Positions 1 through 8,204 of a stretch of 64,000 bases of DNA are shown here, piece by piece (positions within the stretch are counted from its first letter, which is position 1; each line of letters starts with the position of its first letter). Origin of the DNA: JADJVL01 sp046331545 (GTDB lineage Bacteria > Acidobacteriota > Holophagae > Holophagales > Holophagaceae); NCBI GenBank assembly GCA_046331545.1, contig JAXLQR010000002.1, positions 1,054,001 through 1,118,000 of the forward strand, read 5' to 3'. Below the pieces are notes generated by a model. The model saw nothing but the letters and a program-made list of their open reading frames with translations, was not told where the DNA came from and did not search any database. The position numbers and the translations under genes are program-made.

Positions 1-507
1 GGCCACCTGGACGGAGAAGTTGATGTTCACGCCGCCACCGGGGTCCGCCTGGGCCGTGAGGGAGCCCGCGGGATTGGTGAAGGCGACCGTGATCGGCGAG
101 GGGGCGGTGTCCACCTCGACGGTCCTGGAGAGGTAGGCGCCGGGCTGCCCGCTGGTGTCGTAGGCCCTCACCCGCACCGTCTGGGTGCCGGACAGGGTGT
201 AGCTGTGGTTCACCGAGGCGCTCGTGGTCTGGATCAGCTGCCCGCCGTTGTCCCCGAAGTCCCACTCGTACTTGGAGATGGTGTCGCCGATGTCCGGGTC
301 GGTGGCCTTCGCCAGGAAGGTGTAGACGCTGTAGCGCGTCAGCACGACGTCCGTCGGCGCATAGGAGACGTCCGTGACGGTGGGCAGGGTGTTGCCCCGG
401 CGCACCTCGCTCCCGTTGGTGACCTTGGACCCCCCTCCACAACCGGCGAGGACGAGCCCAAGGACGACCGGGAGGGCTTTCAGCAAGAAGTCATTCCTTT
501 GCCGCAT
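1..507 (-). CDS. PKD-domain lipoprotein, 3' part outside the window
   Basis: The first 169 codons of a minus-strand gene are present; the rest runs off the left edge. The ATG at 507 opens a short basic and hydrophobic signal peptide ending in a lipobox (LAGC, then a Gly stretch), so the protein should be lipidated at that Cys and anchored in the outer or inner membrane. Residues about 60-130 carry a PKD-type beta-sandwich with the typical YEWDFGD motif, followed by the start of a second Ig-like segment. PKD domains usually mediate binding to proteins or polysaccharides at the cell surface. The function of the missing C-terminal part is unknown. A good sigma-70-like promoter lies about 55 bases upstream (561-589). 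Call of lipoprotein is firm; role is not. Confidence 0.8.
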   Translation of the reverse strand, partial: MRQRNDFLLKALPVVLGLVLAGCGGGSKVTNGSEVRRGNTLPTVTDVSYAPTDVVLTRYSVYTFLAKATDPDIGDTISKYEWDFGDNGGQLIQTTSASVNHSYTLSGTQTVRVRAYDTSGQPGAYLSRTVEVDTAPSPITVAFTNPAGSLTAQADPGGGVNINFSVQVA

Positions 508-560
508 ATAGGCCTCGGTGGGAATGGAAGAGAAAAATTCTCTCAAGACAGGTGATTACA

Positions 561-589
561 TAGATAGACGTGGGGTAAGCGTTCGTCAA
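561..589 (-). promoter_or_regulatory. Sigma-70-type promoter of the PKD lipoprotein
   Basis: On the minus strand a TTGACG box (589-584) is followed after exactly 17 bases by TATCTA (566-561). The transcript would start near 554 and carry a leader of about 45 bases with a small AGAGAA/TTCTCT hairpin before the ATG at 507. The boxes stand out because the surrounding DNA is very GC-rich. The rest of 590-776 shows no gene. Confidence 0.55.
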
Positions 590-776
590 TCCTAGCACAT
601 TCATAAGTTGCTTTGGATTTATTCAGCAACCGCCCCACCCTGGCCCACCCTTCCGGCCCCTGGGCCGAGGCCGGCCCGGGACGCGGGCATGGACGGGATG
701 GTCGGTCCTTTGACCTCTGGAGAGGCATAACCCCCCCTCGAAGCAAGGTTCACACCACCCGGGCCGGGCGTGTCCC

Positions 777-1586
777 CTACCCCTGGATCCAGACCGGCTC
801 CTCGCCCAGGAGCAGGGAGACGGCCCGCCGTCCCCGAGGGCCCGGGTCCACGGTGAAGTCATTCACCCAGGCCCTCACGTAGCGGCTGACCATGTCCCGC
901 GCCATCCCGCGCCCGAAGGACTGGGCGTAGTCCACGCTCTCCTCGTGGCGGGCGATGGCCCCTTCCACGCTCCGGCGCATGAGCGCCGCGAACCGGGCCT
1001 TGGCCGCCGGATCCAGGTCCCGGCGGATGGCGTTCCCGCCCATGGGGAGGGGCAGGTCCTCGCGCTCCTTCCACCAGGCGCCCAGGTCCACCAGGCACTG
1101 GAGGCCCAGGTCCCGGTACTGGAGCTGGCTCTCGTGGATGAGCAGGCCGGCCTCGGCCCTGCCCTCCGCCACCGCCGGCAGGATGCGGTCGAAGGGCATC
1201 ACCACGATGCGGGGCTCGAAGCCCGAAGCCTGGGACATGCGCCGGAGGGCGAGGTAGGCGCTGGTCCTCAGGCCCGGGACCGCGATGGTGAGTCCGGGCC
1301 ACTCCGCCTGGGAGACGTCCCGGCGGGCCACCACCACGGGCCCCGTTCCCTCCTGGATGCTGGACCCGGCCGTCAAGAGGTCGTAGCGGTCCCGGATGGC
1401 CGGGTAGGCGCCGAAGCTGATGGCGGTGACGTCGTAGCGGGCCTCCGAGGCCCGCTGGTTGAGGACTTCGATGTCCTCGCGGATGAACTCGATCTCGAAG
1501 CCTTCCGGATCCAGCCAGCCCAGGGCCAGGGGCGCCATCATGTAGGCGTCGTCGCTGTCCGGGCTGTGGGCGATGGTGAGCCGCAT
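777..1586 (-). CDS. mqnD: 1,4-dihydroxy-6-naphthoate synthase (MqnD-like)
   Basis: A 269-residue protein of the MqnA/MqnD periplasmic-binding-fold family. MqnD converts cyclic dehypoxanthine futalosine to 1,4-dihydroxy-6-naphthoate in the futalosine pathway to menaquinone. The N-terminal HSPDSDDAYM and the following EDIEVLN and DVTAISFGAYP segments match MqnD rather than MqnA. The ATG at 1586 overlaps the TGA of the upstream flavin reductase gene by one base (TGATG), so the two are translationally coupled. No other mqn gene lies in the window, so the pathway must be completed elsewhere. Length is normal for the family. The family assignment is confident; the exact MqnD step is slightly less so. 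Confidence 0.86.
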   Translation of the reverse strand: MRLTIAHSPDSDDAYMMAPLALGWLDPEGFEIEFIREDIEVLNQRASEARYDVTAISFGAYPAIRDRYDLLTAGSSIQEGTGPVVVARRDVSQAEWPGLTIAVPGLRTSAYLALRRMSQASGFEPRIVVMPFDRILPAVAEGRAEAGLLIHESQLQYRDLGLQCLVDLGAWWKEREDLPLPMGGNAIRRDLDPAAKARFAALMRRSVEGAIARHEESVDYAQSFGRGMARDMVSRYVRAWVNDFTVDPGPRGRRAVSLLLGEEPVWIQG

Positions 1587-2074
1587 CAGTAGCCGAACCC
1601 GTTCTTGCGGATGTGGATGTAGGACTTGGCCTCGGCGTTCCGGAGGCTGCCGCCGACGACCTCGCCCACGTAGACCAGGTGGTCGCCGCCGGTCTCCAGG
1701 GTCCTCGTCAGCTTCAGCACCAGGTGGGCGTAGCCCCCGGCGAAGACCGGGGCGGGCGCGTCCGCGAGCAGCGTGTCCGGGTCCTCGGCCCAGGGATCCA
1801 CGCCGGGCTCGAAGCCCTTGCCGTAGCGCTTGAGGCTGGCGAAGTCGCCCTCCGCCAGGAGGTTCAGGGCGAGGTGGCCGCTGCCCTGCGCGAGGGCCTC
1901 GATGGGCCGTCCGGCCTTCACGCAGACCGCCACCAGGGGTGGCTCGAAGCTGACCTGCTGGAACCAGGAGGCCAGGAAGCCCGTGCGTTGCCCGTCGTGC
2001 TGCGCCGTGGCGATGGCGAGGCCGCTGGGGATCCTGCCCAGGGCGGGGCCCACCTGGTCCTGGAAGTCGGTCAT
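1586..2074 (-). CDS. Flavin reductase-like FMN-binding protein
   Basis: A 162-residue protein with the split-barrel fold of flavin reductases (HpaC/RutF type). The segment from about residue 15 to 60 (SGLAIATA, GFLASWFQQVSFEPPLVAVCV) is the standard FMN-binding half of the family, and the C-terminal GDHLVYVGEV segment is also typical. Such proteins reduce FMN or FAD with NAD(P)H for a partner oxygenase, or use bound FMN themselves. Its stop codon overlaps the mqnD start by one base. That coupling hints at a redox role linked to quinone synthesis, but this is inference. No partner oxygenase is nearby. Confidence 0.8.
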   Translation of the reverse strand: MTDFQDQVGPALGRIPSGLAIATAQHDGQRTGFLASWFQQVSFEPPLVAVCVKAGRPIEALAQGSGHLALNLLAEGDFASLKRYGKGFEPGVDPWAEDPDTLLADAPAPVFAGGYAHLVLKLTRTLETGGDHLVYVGEVVGGSLRNAEAKSYIHIRKNGFGY

Positions 2075-2094
2075 GGTCGCTCCTTGTCGGGGGT

Positions 2095-2619
2095 TCAGGG
2101 CTTGCCGGCCTCGCCGTGGGGCTCGGGATGGCGGGCCTCGTCGAGCTTCTGCTCCACCCGCCGCAGGGCCTTGGCCGCGAGGGCATAGCCGGGGTTGGAC
2201 TCCAGGGCGCGGCCGAAGTGCTCCCGGGCCAGCTCCAGCTTCCCGGCCGCCTCGAAGATGCGCCCCAGGTTGTAGTGGGGGAAGCAGTAGCTCTCGTAGC
2301 GCTGGGCCTTGAGCGCCATGCGCAGCCAGGGAATGGCGTCGTCGGGCTGGCCCAGCTCCAGGCAGTAGGCGCCGATGTCGTTGTAGGGGTTGCCGAACTC
2401 GGGATCCAGGTCGATGGCCCGGTGGCAGTCCGCGATGGCCCCCTCGAAGTCCCGGTGGAAGGACTTGGCCCAGCCCCGGAAGGTGAAGGCCTCCGGCGTG
2501 GGCAGCACGGCGAGGCTCTGGTCGTAGAGTTCCAGGGCCTGGTCGATCTCGCCCTTCATGTGGAGCTGATAGGCCCTGCCCATCACCTCCATGGCCTCCT
2601 GGCGCTTCTCGTCGCTCAT
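2095..2619 (-). CDS. Tetratricopeptide-repeat protein
   Basis: A 174-residue soluble protein made almost wholly of TPR helices (for example ALELYDQSLAVLPTPEAFTF, then AIADCHRAIDLDPEFGNPYN and AREHFGRALESNPGYALA). The start at 2619 was chosen because a GAGGGG ribosome site sits just upstream; an in-frame ATG 21 bases earlier lacks one. No signal peptide or membrane segment is visible, so a cytoplasmic scaffold is likely. It sits between the TauE/SafE-like gene and the flavin reductase gene in the same minus-strand operon. Its partner is not evident. Confidence 0.85.
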   Translation of the reverse strand: MSDEKRQEAMEVMGRAYQLHMKGEIDQALELYDQSLAVLPTPEAFTFRGWAKSFHRDFEGAIADCHRAIDLDPEFGNPYNDIGAYCLELGQPDDAIPWLRMALKAQRYESYCFPHYNLGRIFEAAGKLELAREHFGRALESNPGYALAAKALRRVEQKLDEARHPEPHGEAGKP

Positions 2620-2641
2620 GCCCCTCACCGCAGGCTCCACG

Positions 2642-3400
2642 CTACAGCCGTCCCTGCAGCCTGAGAAGGTGGACCGCCTGGACCAGGCTGTAAACCCCCA
2701 TCCCCGCCACCAGGAGACCCCCGAGGCGGAGGAGGCGGTGCCGCCAGGCCTGCCCCAGCCGCGTGCTGGCCAGGCCCAGGCCCAGCAGGACCGGGAGGTT
2801 CCCGAGGCCGAAGGCGGCCATGCCGGCGGCCCCCATCCGCCAGGACCCGGCGTCCAGGCTTTTCACGAGCATCATGTAGACGAGGCCGCAGGGCACCAGC
2901 CCCCACAGAAGCCCGAGGAGCACGGGCCCGCCGCCGGATTTCAGGCCCCGGCCCAGCAGGGTTTGCAGCGGCTTCGGGAGGGACCACTCCATCAGCGCGT
3001 CCGCGCGTCGGCCCAGGACCAGGAGCAGGCCGAGCAGCAGCATCAGCGCCCCGAGACCGAGCTTCACCCAGACCTGCCAGGGCCAGGCCTGGGAGGCCAG
3101 GAGCGCCTGGCCTTCGGGACGGCAGCAGGCCTCCATGTCCGCCACGGTCTGGAGGCGGGCGAAGCCACCCGCCCAGCCGATGGCCGCCCCCAGCAGCGCG
3201 TAGGTGGCGACCCGGCCCATCTGGAAGAGCAGGTGGCGGACCCAGGGCCGTCCATCCCGCCGGGCCTGGGCCATGCCGAAGGCCGTCACCAGGGGGCCGC
3301 ACATGCCCGCGCAGTGGCCCACGGAGCCCAGCAGGCCCGCCACCCACATCACCCCCAGCCAGGAGGCGGCGTGGGGCTGGTTCAACCAGGTCTCGAGCAT
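2642..3400 (-). CDS. Sulfite exporter TauE/SafE-like integral membrane protein
   Basis: A 252-residue protein with six or so transmembrane helices of the SafE / DsbD-like transmembrane family. The N-terminal GHCAGMCGP motif is diagnostic of this subgroup, which occurs beside cytochrome oxidase assembly genes or acts in metal or reductant transport; here no such neighbours are seen. A second conserved segment, LLWGLVPCGLVY, follows near residue 165. The ATG at 3400 precedes the first helix; a GGAGG lies 13 bases upstream, which is far for a ribosome site. It is the first gene of a minus-strand set and is divergent from pckG. Substrate unknown. Confidence 0.75.
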   Translation of the reverse strand: MLETWLNQPHAASWLGVMWVAGLLGSVGHCAGMCGPLVTAFGMAQARRDGRPWVRHLLFQMGRVATYALLGAAIGWAGGFARLQTVADMEACCRPEGQALLASQAWPWQVWVKLGLGALMLLLGLLLVLGRRADALMEWSLPKPLQTLLGRGLKSGGGPVLLGLLWGLVPCGLVYMMLVKSLDAGSWRMGAAGMAAFGLGNLPVLLGLGLASTRLGQAWRHRLLRLGGLLVAGMGVYSLVQAVHLLRLQGRL

Positions 3401-3564
3401 GCGGGGTCCGAAACCTCCATCATTTCCGGCCCGGGCCGGCCGGGGAACGGGAGAATCCCGCGCCTTGGTCACCCCCTGGCCCACTGGTAAACTGGGCCCT
3501 TCGGCCCAAACACCAACCGCGGGGCATGCGAGGCCTTGAGGCCCACCCGCGCCCAGGAGCGCCC

Positions 3565-5418
3565 ATGAGCCTTTCCGCCGTCCAAGCCCCGAGCTTCGTC
3601 ACCAACAAGAAGCTCCTGTCCTGGGTCGAGGAGGTGGCCCGGCTCTGCGAGCCGAAGGACATCCACTGGTGCGACGGCAGCCAGGAGGAGTACGACCGCC
3701 TCTGCCAGAGGATGGTAGAGGCCGGGACCTTCCGGCGGCTCAATCCGGAGAAGCGCCCGGACTCCTACCTCGCCCTCAGCGATCCCGGCGACGTGGCCCG
3801 GGTGGAGGACCGCACCTTCGTCTGCACCGCGCGCAAGGACGACGCGGGTCCGAACAACAACTGGATGGACCCCGCCGACATGAAGGACACGCTCCGCGGC
3901 CTCTTCCAGGGCTGCATGCGGGGCCGGACCATGTACGTCATCCCCTTCAGCATGGGCCCGCTGGGCTCGGACATCGCCCACATCGGCGTAGAGATCTCCG
4001 ACTCGCCCTACGTGGCCGTGAACATGAAGATCATGACCCGCATGGGCAAGGCCGTGTACGACGTGCTGGGCGACGGCGACTTCGTGCCCTGCCTGCACAG
4101 CGTGGGCGCGCCCCTGGCCGAGGGGCAGAAGGACGTGGCCTGGCCCTGCAACCCCGACAACAAGTACATCTGCCACTTCCCCGAGACCCGCGAGATCTGG
4201 TCCTTCGGCAGCGGCTACGGCGGCAACGCCCTGCTGGGCAAGAAGTGCTTCGCCCTGCGCATCGCCTCCACCATGGCCCGGGACGAGGGCTGGCTCGCCG
4301 AGCACATGCTGATCCTCGGCGTGGAGGATCCGAAGGGCGAGAAGACCTACGTGGCCGCGGCCTTCCCCAGCGCCTGCGGCAAGACCAACTTCGCCATGAT
4401 CAACCCGCCCGAGCGGTACCGGGACTTCAAGGTCACCACCGTGGGCGACGACATCGCGTGGATCAAGCCGGGCAAGGACGGGCGCCTCTACGCCATCAAC
4501 CCCGAGGCGGGCTTCTTCGGCGTGGCTCCCGGCACGTCCATGAAGTCCAACCCCAACGCCATGCTCACCATCACGAAGAACACGATCTTCACGAACGTCG
4601 CGCTCACCGCCGACGGCGACGTGTGGTGGGAGGGCATGACGGACGAGGTCCCCGACGGCCTCACCAACTGGCAGGGCCAGCCCCACGACAAGCAGAGCGG
4701 CAAGCCCGCCGCCCATCCGAATGCCCGGTTCACGGCGCCCGCCTCCCAGTGTCCGACCATCGATCCCAAGTGGGAGGACCCCGCGGGCGTGCCCCTGAGC
4801 GCCTTCATGTTCGGCGGCCGCCGCGCCACCGCGGTGCCCCTGGTCGTGCAGGCCCACAACTGGAGCTTCGGCTGCTACGCCGCCGCCACCATCGGCTCGG
4901 AGATGACCGCCGCCGCCGCCGGCAACATCGGCGAGGTGCGCCGGGACCCCTTCGCCATGCTGCCCTTCTGCGGCTACCACATGGGCGACTACTTCAACCA
5001 CTGGCTCCAGTTCGGCCGCGAGATCCCGGATCCCCCGCGCATCTTCATCGTGAACTGGTTCCGCAAGGGCCCCGACGGCAAGTTCCTCTGGCCGGGCTAC
5101 GGCGAGAACATGCGCGTCCTCAAGTGGATCGTGGACCGCGTCCACGGCCGCGTGAGCTGCGTGGAGACGCCGCTCGGCTGGGTGCCCAAGCAGGAGGACG
5201 TGGACCTGGAGGGCATCCAGGGCTTCGATCCCTCGAAGTGGCACCAGGTCATGGCCATCGACAAGGACGAGTGGCGCCGGGAGCTGCTGCTCCACGAGGA
5301 GCTCTTCGAGAAGCTCTACGACCGGCTCCCCAAGGAGTTCCCGCCCATGCGCCAGCTCCTGCTCTCGGCCCTGTGGCGCACCCGCCGCAAGATGGACGTG
5401 CCCCCCGGCCACTTCTGA
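3565..5418 (+). CDS. pckG: Phosphoenolpyruvate carboxykinase (GTP)
   Basis: A 617-residue enzyme that interconverts oxaloacetate plus GTP with phosphoenolpyruvate, CO2 and GDP, the entry step of gluconeogenesis. The phosphate-binding loop FPSACGKTN with the family's reactive Cys at residue 271 identifies the GTP class, not the ATP class. Other family segments are visible: PFSMGPLGS, GFFGVAPGTS, MFGGRR and NWFRKG. Length is normal for the GTP enzyme. The ATG at 3565 has an AGGAG ribosome site six bases upstream; longer in-frame starts do not. A small TGGGCC/GGCCCA hairpin (3493-3508) lies in the leader, and a strong terminator follows the stop, so the gene is probably expressed alone. Confidence 0.97.
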   Translation: MSLSAVQAPSFVTNKKLLSWVEEVARLCEPKDIHWCDGSQEEYDRLCQRMVEAGTFRRLNPEKRPDSYLALSDPGDVARVEDRTFVCTARKDDAGPNNNWMDPADMKDTLRGLFQGCMRGRTMYVIPFSMGPLGSDIAHIGVEISDSPYVAVNMKIMTRMGKAVYDVLGDGDFVPCLHSVGAPLAEGQKDVAWPCNPDNKYICHFPETREIWSFGSGYGGNALLGKKCFALRIASTMARDEGWLAEHMLILGVEDPKGEKTYVAAAFPSACGKTNFAMINPPERYRDFKVTTVGDDIAWIKPGKDGRLYAINPEAGFFGVAPGTSMKSNPNAMLTITKNTIFTNVALTADGDVWWEGMTDEVPDGLTNWQGQPHDKQSGKPAAHPNARFTAPASQCPTIDPKWEDPAGVPLSAFMFGGRRATAVPLVVQAHNWSFGCYAAATIGSEMTAAAAGNIGEVRRDPFAMLPFCGYHMGDYFNHWLQFGREIPDPPRIFIVNWFRKGPDGKFLWPGYGENMRVLKWIVDRVHGRVSCVETPLGWVPKQEDVDLEGIQGFDPSKWHQVMAIDKDEWRRELLLHEELFEKLYDRLPKEFPPMRQLLLSALWRTRRKMDVPPGHF

Positions 5419-5433
5419 GGCCCGGAAGCCCGC

Positions 5434-5475
5434 GGAAGGCCCCGCCCCGGCGTCGAACGGGCGGGGCCTTCCTTG
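5434..5475 (+). terminator. Rho-independent-type terminator after pckG
   Basis: A perfect 14-bp stem (5434-5447 with 5459-5472) encloses an 11-base loop and is followed by TTGTG. The stem ends 45 bases before the likely start of the next gene, which separates pckG from the formate dehydrogenase-like gene. Confidence 0.75.
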
Positions 5476-5516
5476 TGATGGATGTCGCAGGGCCCGGGCG
5501 TCACCTTGAAGCTGCC

Positions 5517-8171
5517 ATGGCCCGCCTCCTGCTCAACGACCGCCTCTTCGACGCCCCCGAGGGCGCGACCCTCCTGGACGCGGCCCGGGCCGCGGGCCTC
5601 GACATCCCGACCCTGTGCCTCGACCGGCGCCTGGACGCCGCGTCGGCCTGCCGCCTCTGCGAGGTGGAGGTGGAGGGCCAGGAGCGCACCCTCTGCGCCT
5701 GCGCCACGCCGGCGGCGGACGGCATGGCGGTGCGCACCCACACGGAGGCCCTGGAGGCCTACCGCCGCGGCGTGCTGGAGATGCTGGCCCGGCGCTACCC
5801 CGCGGACGCCCCCGCCCGCCTGCCCGAGGCCCCCTTCCACCGGCTCCTCGCCCGCTACGGCGTGGAGGCCAAGGGGGAGCGCGACCCGGCCAAGGTGGAC
5901 GCGACCCATCCCTACCTGCACCTGGACATGAGCCAGTGCATCGACTGCTACCGCTGCGTGCACATCTGCGCCGAGCTGCAGGGCCAGTTCGTGTGGAAGG
6001 TGATGGAACGCGGCGGCCGCACGCGGGTGGAGCCGGCCGCCGGCACCCTGCAGGACAGCGGCTGCGTCTCCTGCGGGGCCTGCGCCGACACCTGCCCCAC
6101 CGGCGCCATCGCGGACAAGTCCCGCCTGGAGCTGGGCCCCGCGACGGCCTGGACGCGCACCGTCTGCCCCTACTGCGGCACGGGCTGCGAGATGGAGGTC
6201 GGCACCCGGGCCGGCCGCATCGTCCAGGTCAAGCCCGCGGTGGACAGCCCCGTGAACCGCGGCCACCTGTGCGTGAAGGGCCGCTACGGCAGCGGCTTCG
6301 TGGACGCCCCGGACCGCGTCCTCCACCCGATGGTCCGGCGGGCCGGCGAATGGGTGCGCGCGTCCTGGGACGAGGCCCTGGACGAGGCCGCGGGGCTGCT
6401 GCGCCGGGTGCGCGAGGCGCATGGCGGCGAGGCCATCGGCGTGCTCGGCTCCTCCCGGGCCACCAACGAGGAGGGTTTCCTCGCCCAGAAGTTCGCGCGG
6501 CTGGTGCTGGGCAGCGGCAACGTCGACTGCTGCGCTCGGGTCTGCCACGGCCCCAGCGCCGCGGGCCTCGCCGCCGCCGTGGGCACCGGCGCGGCCACCA
6601 ACAGCTTCAGCGACATCGAGCGGGCCGCGTCGCTGCTGGTCGTCGGCGCGAACCCCACGGAGAACCATCCCATCGTCGGGGCGCGGATCAAGCAGCGGGC
6701 CCTCAAGGGCGCGCCCCTGGTGGTCATCGATCCGCGCCGCACCGAGCTGGCGAGGATGGCCACCGTGCACCTGGCCCTGAAGCCGGGCACGAACATGCCC
6801 CTGCTCCTCGCCATGGCCCACGCCATCGTCCGCGAGGGCCTGGTGGACCGCGCCTTCGTGGAGGCGCGCACCGAGGGGTTCGAGGCCTTCGAAAGGTCGC
6901 TCGCCGTCTGGTCCCCCGAACGGGTGGGGGAAGTCTGCTGCGTGGAGGCCGAGGCGATCCGCCGGGCGGCCCGGATCTACGCCACCGCCAAGCCGGCCTA
7001 CATGTGCCACGGCCTCGGCGTCACCGAGCACGTCCAGGGCACGGACAGCGTCACCGCCCTGGCCCACCTCGCCATGCTCACGGGGAACCTGGGCGTGGAG
7101 GGCGCCGGCGTGAATCCCCTGCGGGGGCAGAACAACGTCCAGGGCTGCGCGCAGATGGGCTGCGAGCCCAAGCGGCTCACGGGGTACCAGCCCCTGGACA
7201 AGGCCCGGGAGGTCCACGAGGCGCGCTGGGGCGCCACCCTGCCGGGCCCCGGCCTGGACGTGCTCCAGATGGTCGACGCCGCCGGGGCGGGCGAACTGAA
7301 GGCCCTCGTGGCCATCGGCTACGACGTCTACCTCTCGAACCCCGACGCGGGTTCCACCCGGGCCGCCCTCGCGCGGCTGGAGGGCTGCGTGGTGGTGGAC
7401 CTGTTCATGAACGAGACCGCCCGCGCCTTCGGGACGGTCTTCCTGCCGGTGTGCAGCAGCTTCGAGAAGGATGGCACTTTCATGAACGGCGACCGCCGGG
7501 TCCAGCGGATCCGCGCCGCCCTCCCGCCCCAGGGCGAGTCGAAGACCGACCTGGAGGTGTTGGCCCTCCTGGCGGACCGCCTCGGCTTCGGCGAAGCCTT
7601 CCGCTACGCCGGGCCCTCGCAGGTCTGGGACGAGATCCGCGACCTCTGGCCCGCGGTGGCGGGCATCTCCTACGCGCGCCTGGATTCCGGCGGCATCCAG
7701 TGGCCCTGCCCGACGGAGTCCCACCCGGGCACCGCGGTGCTCCACCGGGAGGGCTTCCCCGTGGGGCCGCGGGCGGCCTTCCGCCCCCAGACCTGGACGC
7801 CCAGCAGCGAGTTCGCCGGCGGCGCCTGGCCCCTGCAGCTCAACACCGGGCGCAGCCTCTTCCACTTCAATGCCGCCACCATGACGGACCGGACCCGGAA
7901 CCGCGAGCTCTGGCCCGTGGACAGGCTCGACATCCATCCCGCCGACGCCCGGGCCCACGGCCTCGCCGAGGGCGATCCCGTGCGCGTCGAGAGCCGCCAT
8001 GGCGCCTTCACGCTGAACGCCCGGATCACCGAGGAGGTGCGGGAGGGCGAGCTCTTCTGCACCTTCCATGACGCGGCGGCCTTCGTGAACCGCGCCACCG
8101 GCCGCGGACGCGATCCCGTGACCCACACGCCGGAGTACAAGGTCACCGCGGTGCGCATCGCCAAGGCCTGA
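5517..8171 (+). CDS. Molybdopterin formate dehydrogenase-like catalytic subunit with NuoG-type Fe-S front end (Cys form)
   Basis: An 884-residue oxidoreductase. Residues 1-80 form a 2Fe-2S ferredoxin-like domain, followed by 4Fe-4S sites (CIDCYRCVHIC, CVSCGACADTC). The Mo/W-bis-MGD domain opens with CPYCGTGC at 217-224 and ends in a molydopterin dinucleotide-binding barrel. The active-site segment NVDCCARVCHGPS has Cys343, encoded by TGC, where FdhF enzymes carry selenocysteine. The layout matches the alpha subunit of soluble NAD- or ferredoxin-linked formate dehydrogenases. The ATG at 5517 was preferred over 5478, which lies almost against the pckG terminator. No beta or gamma subunit, hydrogenase or fdhD/E gene is adjacent, so its electron partner is unknown. 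Confidence 0.88.
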   Translation: MARLLLNDRLFDAPEGATLLDAARAAGLDIPTLCLDRRLDAASACRLCEVEVEGQERTLCACATPAADGMAVRTHTEALEAYRRGVLEMLARRYPADAPARLPEAPFHRLLARYGVEAKGERDPAKVDATHPYLHLDMSQCIDCYRCVHICAELQGQFVWKVMERGGRTRVEPAAGTLQDSGCVSCGACADTCPTGAIADKSRLELGPATAWTRTVCPYCGTGCEMEVGTRAGRIVQVKPAVDSPVNRGHLCVKGRYGSGFVDAPDRVLHPMVRRAGEWVRASWDEALDEAAGLLRRVREAHGGEAIGVLGSSRATNEEGFLAQKFARLVLGSGNVDCCARVCHGPSAAGLAAAVGTGAATNSFSDIERAASLLVVGANPTENHPIVGARIKQRALKGAPLVVIDPRRTELARMATVHLALKPGTNMPLLLAMAHAIVREGLVDRAFVEARTEGFEAFERSLAVWSPERVGEVCCVEAEAIRRAARIYATAKPAYMCHGLGVTEHVQGTDSVTALAHLAMLTGNLGVEGAGVNPLRGQNNVQGCAQMGCEPKRLTGYQPLDKAREVHEARWGATLPGPGLDVLQMVDAAGAGELKALVAIGYDVYLSNPDAGSTRAALARLEGCVVVDLFMNETARAFGTVFLPVCSSFEKDGTFMNGDRRVQRIRAALPPQGESKTDLEVLALLADRLGFGEAFRYAGPSQVWDEIRDLWPAVAGISYARLDSGGIQWPCPTESHPGTAVLHREGFPVGPRAAFRPQTWTPSSEFAGGAWPLQLNTGRSLFHFNAATMTDRTRNRELWPVDRLDIHPADARAHGLAEGDPVRVESRHGAFTLNARITEEVREGELFCTFHDAAAFVNRATGRGRDPVTHTPEYKVTAVRIAKA

Positions 8172-8204
8172 GCCCCGGGCCGGGGAATCCACTATCCTCG
8201 TCCC

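Noticed and set aside
6543..6545. Possible selenocysteine codon in the formate dehydrogenase active site
   Set aside because: The codon is TGC (Cys), not TGA, and the frame is open throughout, so no Sec insertion is needed.
3669..8171. A 1500-codon open frame spanning pckG and the formate dehydrogenase gene
   Set aside because: Its first third is pckG read in the wrong frame (Arg/Pro/His-rich low-complexity), and only the part from 5517 is the real formate dehydrogenase-like protein; a terminator lies between.
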